From assembly GCF_014356525.2 (NCBI RefSeq), contig NC_052508.1, positions 63,032,963 to 63,096,962 of the forward strand: a stretch of DNA of 64,000 nucleotides, read 5' to 3'. The notes beneath the pieces are model-generated. The model ran no database searches. It was not told the origin of the DNA and saw nothing but the letters and a program-made list of their open reading frames with translations. Of this stretch, positions 57,560 through 64,000 are shown piece by piece. Each line of letters starts with the position of its first letter. The stretch's first letter is position 1. This stretch comes from Nilaparvata lugens. Lineage: Eukaryota > Arthropoda > Insecta > Hemiptera > Delphacidae. A program made the translations under genes and the position numbers.

Positions 57560-57775
57560 ATGGATCCGAGAAAGTGGTTGGCTCCCGACAACGAATTGGA
57601 AGTGAGGTTAAAAAACTGTATTGATTGGTACGATGAGTGTGAAAGTGCAATTAGGAAATCAACTCCTGAAAATTATAGTTTGGCGAAGCAATTGAAAGAC
57701 ATTTTTCTAAGCACGGTGAATTTAAATGATATAAGAGACTATCTATGTTATTATCGTCCTCATAATTATGTATAG
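57560..57775 (+). CDS. Unknown 71-residue protein
   Basis: Complete small frame with ATG 22 bases after the preceding stop and an AATAAA about 55 bases after its own. The sequence is charged and helical (RLKNCIDWYDECESAIRKS) with two Cys and a Tyr-rich end. It is not recognised. Its close packing behind the BIR-like gene and the polyadenylation signal favour a real gene. Confidence 0.55.
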   Translation: MDPRKWLAPDNELEVRLKNCIDWYDECESAIRKSTPENYSLAKQLKDIFLSTVNLNDIRDYLCYYRPHNYV

Positions 57776-57829
57776 ATAAGCTAATTAGAATTGAAGATGA
57801 AGTTATGTGTTGTTGTAGTGAAATGTGTA

Positions 57830-57835
57830 AATAAA
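57830..57835 (+). terminator. Polyadenylation signal AATAAA
   Basis: Hexamer about 55 bases after the 71-residue gene, followed by a T-rich stretch. Confidence 0.5.
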
Positions 57836-57897
57836 CGTTTTCTGCCTTCAAACGATTTTTCATTCCGATATCCCATTCACGTTTTTTAGTTTAGTTG

Positions 57898-58040
57898 CTG
57901 CTTAGAGCTAGAGCAGACACCACGTGTGTGGTAATCTTTAGTGCACGTGCGCCTATAACACGTGCATCTCATTAATTTAGAGCTAGAGCAGACAGCACGT
58001 GTGGGGTAATCTTTAGTGCACGTGCATATCATCAATTTAG
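57898..58040. promoter_or_regulatory. Direct repeat with CACGTG palindromes
   Basis: Two copies of a unit of about 75 bases (starting GAGCTAGAGCAGACA at 57,905 and 57,981) contain CACGTGTG, GTAATCTTTAGTGCACGTGC and CATCATTAATTTAGA-like sequence. Five CACGTG E-box-type palindromes lie within 130 bases, 40-180 bases upstream of the next ATG. This is a good candidate promoter. Confidence 0.55.
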
Positions 58041-58082
58041 AATTCTTTCCCCCTCATTCGACTCGCATCAAACATCTGCAAG

Positions 58083-58397
58083 ATGCAGTGTTATGGTTTT
58101 TCAAAATTCAAAAAATTATCTCGTCTCTTGATGTCAATTTCATTTAATGAATTTGATTCAATTGCGAAGAATATTAAATTTTCAACAGGATGTCAAGATG
58201 TTGATTTACCGTTAACAAAAACAGAAAATGTACACTTTTCGATTCTATCTGAGATTTTCGAACTGCTCAATATTCTAGACAGCGGTCATCTACATTATGA
58301 TTGTACAAATGATTCGCCATTATCTGTTGTTAAAAATTCCGATGAACTTTGGAAATGCTTGTACGATATTGCAGATAAAAAATGTAAAAGAACGTAG
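58083..58397 (+). CDS. Unknown 104-residue protein
   Basis: Complete frame with an ATG, downstream of the CACGTG repeat and upstream of the right TIR. It is helical, with FKKLSRLLMSISFNEFDSI, then SILSEIFELLNILDSGHLHY and a short tail of charged residues. It has no recognised motif. As the last gene before the TIR with its own probable promoter, it is a likely accessory gene. Confidence 0.55.
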   Translation: MQCYGFSKFKKLSRLLMSISFNEFDSIAKNIKFSTGCQDVDLPLTKTENVHFSILSEIFELLNILDSGHLHYDCTNDSPLSVVKNSDELWKCLYDIADKKCKRT

Positions 58398-58539
58398 AGA
58401 TTTATAGCATTAGATGAGAGAGAATTTCTCAATTCAATTAGATATAGAGAGAGTCATTGACCTCACTTTAATATGGATTCACTTTAATCTGTCACCAAAG
58501 GAATTTTTCCCTCTCATCTATACTGGGAGAGAATTTCTC
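58398..58539. other. Subterminal spacer with scrambled TIR modules
   Basis: Contains TAGCATTAGATGAGAG and TCACCAAAGGAATTTTTCCC, pieces also found inside the TIR, but not collinear with the left end. Confidence 0.6.
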
Positions 58540-59272
58540 AATTGATTCTTATCTCCTTTCGGAAAGGGTGCGGGAAAGAGATGACATGAGTAAAAGAAGG
58601 AGATCTCTATCTCTATCGTAGTAGAGTGAAATGGATTCACTTCAATTTGTCACTATAGCATTAGATGTAGAAATATGAATTCACTTCAATTTGTCACTAT
58701 AGCATTAGATGTAGAAATATGAATTCACTTTAATTTGTCACCAAAGGAATTTTTCCCTCTCAAGAGATTTTTTCCCCCACATCTTTAGAATTCACCTCAA
58801 TCTGTCACCATAGCATTAGATGTAGAAATATGAATTCACTTCAATTTGACAGTAGACAGAGAGGGAATTTTTCCTCCTAAAAGGGAAATTTTTTTTCCCT
58901 CACCTGGAGAGAGAGAGAGAGAGAGAGAGATATCTCCCTCTCACTCACTCCCCCTCACCTCCACTGGACAGGGGGAAGGGGAAATCTATTTTTAGAAAGA
59001 GAGAGAAAGATATATCTCCCTCTCACTCACTCCCCCTCACCTCCACTGGACAGGGGGAAGGGGAAATCTATTTTTAGAAAGAGAGAGAAAGATATATCTC
59101 CCTCTCACTCACTCCCCCTCACCTCCACTGGACAGGGGGAAGGGGAAATCTATTTTTAGAACACCCCCCGCCCTACAGGCGGGGGGAAGGGGAGGAGGGA
59201 TGGACGAGGGGGAGAGGGGGGAGGGGGATCTCGAGCAAAAAAGCTTCCTTGTCCCCGCTAATATACTCTACT
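58540..59272 (-). repeat. Right terminal inverted repeat
   Basis: About 733 bases matching the complement of 40,444-41,123. It includes three copies of a unit of about 82 bases (58,930-59,165, CTCCACTGGACAGGGGGAAG) and several copies of GTAGAAATATGAATTCACTT. It is longer than the left copy by extra module repeats. It ends CTCTACT at the target duplication. Confidence 0.9.
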
Positions 59273-60184
59273 CAAATGACACCTTCTGTTGCTGCAATTC
59301 GACGCGTGCTATACTTTCCTTAGTCAAATTATGTTGTTTAGCTTCTATCCAATTCATATTAAAACTAACTTTTACGTAATTCCTTACAATATCGTAGGCC
59401 ATTTTGTGAATGAATAATTTTAAATAATCTATAAAAGCGGGTGAACATTGCAGTCTCATCACAGTATCTTTTTCAGAATTTGTAATCAAGGTTGTTAGTT
59501 CATCATTAACCTTTTTAACAGCAAGATCCAATTCATCTTTCTTAATAAAATCTTTTAAATCAGTTTTTTGTGCATATTGCTCAGTAATTTGTTTAATCAG
59601 ACCATTAACAGCATCCTTTGTAACGAATTGTTTAATCCCATCAAAAAAAGTAGCTTTTATTGCGTCTGCCATTCCAGATAATCTTTTTTCAAATTCTTCC
59701 TTAGTTATATTTTTACTAGTCAATTTCTCCAAAACAGTATCTAAATATTTATTATCAATTACTGACGGTTGTGTTTCATTTACTTTAGTAAAAATTTCTG
59801 TACTAAGCTGTTTCAGTTTAGTGTTAAGATAGTTTCTGTCCAAGATCTCTAAATTTTTAATTTTATCAGAAATGGCTTTCAATTTTTTGTCCAAATAATA
59901 TTTATCAACCTTATTTTTGTCAATACTAACCAACTGGGTTGAAAAGGTATCTGATAAATTTTTCACTTCTCCTAATGCACTCTGTAGAGTTTGTGTTCTC
60001 TCTATGATAACTTTATCAATATTTGCACTAAAATTCTGTAATGAACTTTTAACAGCTTCACTGATTCCCTGCTGATTTATTGAATCAATTATAGTCTGTG
60101 TTATGACATCAATATTACAGGAACCTCAGCAGTTGAAGCGGTAGCAGTAGGTGTTTCAATCCGTCCGAATCGATGCAAGGTCAT
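59268..60184 (-). pseudogene. Older Polinton: interrupted coiled-coil gene
   Basis: A relative of the gene at 41,902-42,921, starting at the same MTLHRF ATG (60,184). It has a frame offset near 60,120, lacks about 30 residues present in the younger copy, and is cut by the younger Polinton at 59,273-59,278. The inserted TIR supplies the first stop after only a few codons, so the C-terminus is lost. The matched C-terminal domain (VMRLQCSPAF, HKMAYDI) is still present. Confidence 0.85.
59273..59278. repeat. Target-site duplication, right (caaatg)
   Basis: Identical to 40,438-40,443. The duplicated bases belong to the coiled-coil gene of the older element. Confidence 0.85.
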
Positions 60185-60191
60185 CGTGACA

Positions 60192-61139
60192 CTAAATAAT
60201 TAGTTTTGCTTCTCTGAGCTCTTCTAGTATAGATGAAATCTCAACATCATGAGCAGAATTCCCAGAAGCTTTTGAGGAATAGAGTAAATTTAATCTTTCC
60301 ACTAGTTCATCAAAACTATCAAAGTATTGGTAATTTCTTTCATGAGAAATATTTTTTGCAAAATTCAACAAACCTTGTCCCTTCTTTTTAACAAGTTTTT
60401 TACTGGGAAATAATTTCTGAATCAATTGCGATTTAATTCCATGATTACGTTTAACATAGCCTCTTCGATCTAAATGTACGCCAGTAAGTAATAAGATACA
60501 TTTGTACTTGTCAAGGTCATCATTATTATAAAGATTTCTGTTTGGTCTCGCTTTGAATAATAATTTGAGTAATCCGCGAGTTAATTGAATTCTTTCTTTA
60601 TCAACATCTATATATCCATTATCAAATATTACCTGTATATCTCCGATATAATACTTTTCACTTTGATCTTTGTATGAAACTCCATAAGTAATTGAATTAT
60701 TCAACTTTTCCTTATGAAACACTGTTAGGTATTTGCTCAACAAATCATTGATTCTGCTAGCACCAACATCATCATCATCATCACCATCCTCCTCTCCCTC
60801 TTCCTCATCTTCATACTCATCATCATCATCATCTTCATTATCAATTTCCATACTCTCTTGTTCCTCTTTTACTTCTTCCTTTTTTACATCATGATTAGAA
60901 TGTAATGTAGATTTGGTTTTTCCCAATTCAATTATAGGTTCAATTAATGGCGAAAGAGATTTCCTATTGAATTCATCCGTTCGTTTTTCAAAATTAATAA
61001 GGCTTTTATGCTTGTCACTAATCACCTTTCGTAATGTCTTAATCGTTTCTATTAAATTCTCCTTCCTGTTATTTACTAAGCTATTTCCTCTCCTCTTCCT
61101 CCCCCTCCTCCTCCTACTCTTATGTGTTTTAGACAACAT
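60192..61139 (-). CDS. Older Polinton: DUF8207-like protein
   Basis: 315 residues, intact, clearly homologous to 42,929-43,834. It has the same basic N-terminal coil (KTLRKVISDKHKSLINFEKR), LSPLIEPIIELG, and C-terminal domain with GLLKLLFKARPN and LDRRGYVKRNHGIKSQL. It differs by a longer acidic linker rich in Asp/Glu (about residues 92-125) and a more basic N-terminus (RRRRGRKRRG). Its preservation suggests that the older copy is itself not very old, or that the gene was retained. Confidence 0.78.
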   Translation of the reverse strand: MLSKTHKSRRRRGRKRRGNSLVNNRKENLIETIKTLRKVISDKHKSLINFEKRTDEFNRKSLSPLIEPIIELGKTKSTLHSNHDVKKEEVKEEQESMEIDNEDDDDDEYEDEEEGEEDGDDDDDVGASRINDLLSKYLTVFHKEKLNNSITYGVSYKDQSEKYYIGDIQVIFDNGYIDVDKERIQLTRGLLKLLFKARPNRNLYNNDDLDKYKCILLLTGVHLDRRGYVKRNHGIKSQLIQKLFPSKKLVKKKGQGLLNFAKNISHERNYQYFDSFDELVERLNLLYSSKASGNSAHDVEISSILEELREAKLII

Positions 61140-61160
61140 GACTGCACAAAGAATTAATCT

Positions 61161-61544
61161 CTACTGAGGGGAAAGTATCGTGTCCAGTGAATCCCGATAT
61201 TTTCCTTCCTTTATAGTACATTCTTTTAAAATTGTAAGAAAGTTATGCGGTTTACGATTCCAAACTGTATGACAAAGTTTACTGAAATCTTTATAAGACA
61301 TATCTCCTCCAACATGATCTCTGTGAATTAATTTGAGACTCAATAAATCCATCTTAAAAATAATAATCATATTTGCGTTATCTCTAGTGAAATGTTTCTG
61401 TGTGGCACCATAACTCTGAATTAAATATGCAGTATCAATATTACGATGACGACCCATTGTAAAATATTCTCTAATCTGTGGCACATTACTCAGTTGCAAG
61501 TCATCAAAAATTACCAAGCTATATTCATATAGGTAAGAAATCAC
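61161..61544 (-). pseudogene. ATP: Older Polinton: packaging ATPase, C-terminal half
   Basis: Homology to the ATPase at 43,856 starts at Walker B (YSLVIFDDLQLSN, near 61,525) and runs to the C-terminus with GRHRN and IQSYG preserved. The Walker A half is missing. Sequence right of about 61,525 is unrelated, and the nominal start is a GTG in that unrelated sequence. The junction marks a deletion or rearrangement end of the older element. Confidence 0.85.
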
Positions 61545-61545
61545 C

Positions 61546-61889
61546 TTGCTATGCTTTCAACGAAGGCTATTTCAACGACCCCCACTCCACCTCCCTCTCT
61601 TATGAGCACACACCAATCAAATAACTAACTAACCTTTGATTTGCTATGTCCTCCTTTGTCCTCCTTTGTACTCTGTTCTCCTCCTCCTCCCCTCCGAGGA
61701 CAAAAATTGTCCTCCGTTCTCCTCCTTTGTCCTCCTCCTCTTCCTCCTCCTCCACTCGTTTAGCAGGAAAGAAAAAATGAGAGAGGAGTCGGGGGAAGGG
61801 GAGAGAGGTAAATGTCAACAGTCATTGTCACAATAATTTTCTTTATTTTTAAATTATTATACATACATCAAACCATATCTATGACCAAA
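61546..61889. other. Junction region with GTCCTCC repeats
   Basis: 61,648-61,745 has repeated TCCTTTGTCCTCC words and a CCTCCGAGGAC-type palindrome similar to 49,940-50,050, followed by a purine-rich stretch. No gene is supportable. Confidence 0.5.
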
Positions 61890-63005
61890 TCAAATACAGA
61901 AAGTAACTCTTTCCTTATTCCTACTGGGTGTATATTTAAAAACATCTAGCTTGATTCTAATTTTATAATTCAAATCTATGTTTGGCTTTTCAAATTCTTC
62001 CTCTAACCAATAGTTTGACACATACAATGCTTCTACATTTTCAAACTGTAGGATATACCGTATCTTGTTTCTATTGTACACTTCTTTTATTGCAATAATG
62101 ACTAACTCTATACCTTGTGGTAACTCTTCTAATCTTTTACACTGTCCTACTTTTACTTTCCCTTTAATTCCCAGCATTGTGATGTTATTATACTGCTCCA
62201 CTTCTTTTTGTGTGAAGGGAGTGTCTTCCAAGTTTTTCCATACATCTGACAGAAACTTAAGTGATTCTATTCTAGGAAATGTATGACCATTATAGCTTGT
62301 CATACCATTGACTGTAATTACACAAATTTTCTCTTCCCTTGGTAGACAAATAATTTCTTTTTTGTCAGTGTAAGGGATTACAAAATAACCCTCTTTCTTG
62401 AGAGTTTCGATAGCTTTGTATGCATTAATAAAAACATTTTTATGGCACCCCTTTACAAAGTAAACATTTTTCAAATCATCTTTCTCCCCTAGTACACCTA
62501 CATATGGGAATTTCCCAGTATTATTCACAGTAAATGCAGTCACATTGTACACTCCACTTAGATCAAAATTTCGCCAATGTGAATGGAAATATGGCTCAAG
62601 TTCCTCTCTCAAATTTTCTATTTCTTCCTCAAATTCTATAAGCTGTTTGTGCTGCTCCTTTATGCTCTCTGTAGCCTCTAAAAACTCAATTTTCCTCCGT
62701 TTTAGATCAATTTCATCCAGTTCTAGCTTACGCTTCTTGGTTGATAGCACTGAGATAGGAGACAAGGGCTGTATCTCTTTAACAGGGTGCGGGAGAAGCT
62801 TACAGCTTATGTTTGCACGTTTTCTTAAGACTTGTGGTATCAAGTTACCTGTTGCTACAAGACCCAACTCATCTAGGTCAACAACTTTGGATATGCTAGA
62901 GAAAACTGTGGTTGACTTGGAGAAATAAGTCTCTCCACTCTTAATATAACACTTTTGTATAAAACTAATATTGTCCTTGTTGTCTGCATCCTCGAAAATT
63001 TCCAC
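61890..63005 (-). CDS. Coiled-coil plus putative OB-fold protein
   Basis: A frame of about 371 residues with no in-frame ATG; it stays open upstream to 63,065, right after the next gene's stop. It has a basic segment (STKKRKLELDEIDLKRRK, about 88-105), then a helical coiled coil to about 137. A middle domain follows (NFDLSGVYNVTAFTVNNT, GVLGEKDDLKNVYFVKG). The C-terminal domain (RLEELPQGIELVIIAIKEV, then IRYILQFENVEALYVSNYW) resembles the OB-fold-like protein at 52,380. It may bind ssDNA for the adjacent Rep-like protein. The lack of an ATG suggests splicing or a lost start. Confidence 0.6.
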   Translation of the reverse strand: MEIFEDADNKDNISFIQKCYIKSGETYFSKSTTVFSSISKVVDLDELGLVATGNLIPQVLRKRANISCKLLPHPVKEIQPLSPISVLSTKKRKLELDEIDLKRRKIEFLEATESIKEQHKQLIEFEEEIENLREELEPYFHSHWRNFDLSGVYNVTAFTVNNTGKFPYVGVLGEKDDLKNVYFVKGCHKNVFINAYKAIETLKKEGYFVIPYTDKKEIICLPREEKICVITVNGMTSYNGHTFPRIESLKFLSDVWKNLEDTPFTQKEVEQYNNITMLGIKGKVKVGQCKRLEELPQGIELVIIAIKEVYNRNKIRYILQFENVEALYVSNYWLEEEFEKPNIDLNYKIRIKLDVFKYTPSRNKERVTFCI

Positions 63006-63065
63006 ATAATTAATAGGTAGTAGATTAAAGCTAAATGCAGAGATTACATAGGATATTATTTTATT

Positions 63066-64000
63066 TCATTGTTGTGGATTGGTAGGGAGATTTAATTGTA
63101 CTCCAGTCAATTTCTTGGTATTGCTATTTCCCCAGTAAACATATTGTAAGAGATTGTTAAAAACCAAACAACAGCTATTTTTTAAATTATCTGTCAGTTT
63201 TCTCCACATTTTAGCCAAGGACACAGAATAAATTGGAGCATTTTGGAAATAATTTCTACTATCATTCAAGAGTGACAAGCTATCTTGAATAGGGTCAAAG
63301 ATTTTGCTATTCTCTCTATTTGTTAAACTATAGTTATAGATTGTAGCTTCCAAACGTGTAATACCATGCATTTTAGCTGCATCAGAGGTAAAGGTTTCCC
63401 GTAATCTTGTATCTGGACAGGCAATAAAGTCTACAATATGGTTACCTAACTGCTTATTTACACCAGGGCTTGTGATTTGGCATACAAACTTATTATAAAT
63501 TTTTACTCTCACATTATTATTAACCCAAGTCAAGCAATCAATCCCAACAGTTTTATTGTTATCTACTATCACATTATAGTCTTCTTTATATTCTCCTTGA
63601 AAGCAGAAACAATGATTTGTAGTTAGAAAGTCACACATTCCATTCTTGTTGAATATTCCAGCAAAGTCCTGTGTTATGTCCAAGTCTAGTAGATAGAAGT
63701 GCTCCTTCTCCAGCTGCTCCAATAATCTCGGTAGTTCTTCTATCAATGTAGCAATTGGCACATCTGCAAGCTCCACTTTGTAAGGTATCCCCACTGGTTC
63801 CTGGTATTTTTGTTTCACTTCATTGTAATTGTCATTGCCAAGCACTTGTAGAATCTTTTGAGACATATCACTTCCACTGTCCAATAGGTAAGGTAGCTTT
63901 GCTTTGACTCCATGTTTAGCTGACACCATATTTGAGAATTTGCCTCTTAAATATAAGTTGAATGCACCACATATATCCTTTTTTAGAACAAAACGTCTCT
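63066..64000 (-). CDS. Rep_trans-like replication initiator (candidate), partial
   Basis: 287 residues from the first ATG (63,929), but the frame stays open to the window edge, so it is probably longer. Features matching phage/plasmid Rep_trans-type initiators are LLDLDITQDFAGIF (about 96-109), RVKIYNKFVCQI (a YdK-like motif) and ITRLEATIYN (an RxE-type motif). No clear HUH motif is seen. Proteins of this type nick DNA for rolling-circle replication. The assignment is inference from spaced motifs. It pairs with the OB-fold protein immediately downstream. Confidence 0.5.
   Translation of the reverse strand, partial: RRFVLKKDICGAFNLYLRGKFSNMVSAKHGVKAKLPYLLDSGSDMSQKILQVLGNDNYNEVKQKYQEPVGIPYKVELADVPIATLIEELPRLLEQLEKEHFYLLDLDITQDFAGIFNKNGMCDFLTTNHCFCFQGEYKEDYNVIVDNNKTVGIDCLTWVNNNVRVKIYNKFVCQITSPGVNKQLGNHIVDFIACPDTRLRETFTSDAAKMHGITRLEATIYNYSLTNRENSKIFDPIQDSLSLLNDSRNYFQNAPIYSVSLAKMWRKLTDNLKNSCCLVFNNLLQYVYWGNSNTKKLTGVQLNLPTNPQQ

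Larger units (their letters stand above)
40444..59272. mobile_element. Maverick/Polinton (adintovirus-like), about 18.8 kb
   Basis: The element begins AGTAGAG and ends CTCTACT, with long inverted termini and a 6-bp target duplication. It encodes the hallmark set: protein-primed DNA polymerase B, retroviral-type integrase, packaging ATPase, adenovirus-type protease, and major and minor capsid proteins. Genes are in two divergent blocks meeting near 49,400. All core genes except the polymerase have intact frames, which suggests recent activity. A 100-base assembly gap interrupts it at 51,401. Confidence 0.95.

Noticed and set aside
1..64000. tRNA and rRNA genes
   Set aside because: No cloverleaf with a GTTCGANTC-type T-loop, nor any rRNA core sequence, was seen by eye; a dedicated scan could still find one.

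Overview
The window looks like nuclear DNA of an insect, probably a hemipteran: it is AT-rich, packed with short foldback transposons, microsatellites and LINE tails, and carries virus-like elements of the Maverick/Polinton (adintovirus) class. The species assignment is inference; no ordinary host gene was recognised.

Layout. Positions 1 to about 40,437 hold no convincing protein-coding host gene. They contain a LINE 3' end (1-935), three copies of a Helitron-like non-autonomous element (about 1,984, 20,635 and 36,541), several other repeat families present in two or more copies, many foldback elements with visible terminal inverted repeats (TIRs), one small hAT-type element with an 8-bp target duplication, and long GAA/CTT/TCC tracts whose long open frames are artefacts.

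Positions 40,444-59,272 are one essentially full-length Maverick/Polinton of about 18.8 kb. It has TIRs of about 0.7 kb, begins AGTAGAG, and is bounded by a 6-bp target duplication (caaatg) at 40,438 and 59,273. Its left half reads leftward: a coiled-coil protein, a DUF8207-like protein, the packaging ATPase, a retrovirus-type integrase with a chromodomain-like tail, and a protein-primed family B DNA polymerase broken by three one-base frame offsets. Its right half reads rightward: a BIR-like zinc protein, an unknown protein, a tandem-repeat array with an assembly gap, a small putative OB-fold protein, a phospholipase A2-domain virion protein, an adenovirus-type cysteine protease, a penton-type minor capsid protein, a small basic protein, the double jelly-roll major capsid protein, a second protein with a BIR-like tail, and two unknown small proteins. 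Together these cover integration, DNA synthesis, packaging, capsid building, maturation and entry, plus accessory genes that may act on host cell death.

The element is inserted inside the coiled-coil gene of an older, related Polinton. The right flank (59,273 to about 61,525) holds that relative's coiled-coil gene, DUF8207 gene and the C-terminal half of its ATPase, in the same order and spacing. The older copy then breaks off. From 61,890 to the right edge are two unrelated leftward frames: a coiled-coil plus putative OB-fold protein, and a protein with features of Rep_trans-type replication initiators. The second runs off the window. This pair may belong to a different, poorly described mobile element.
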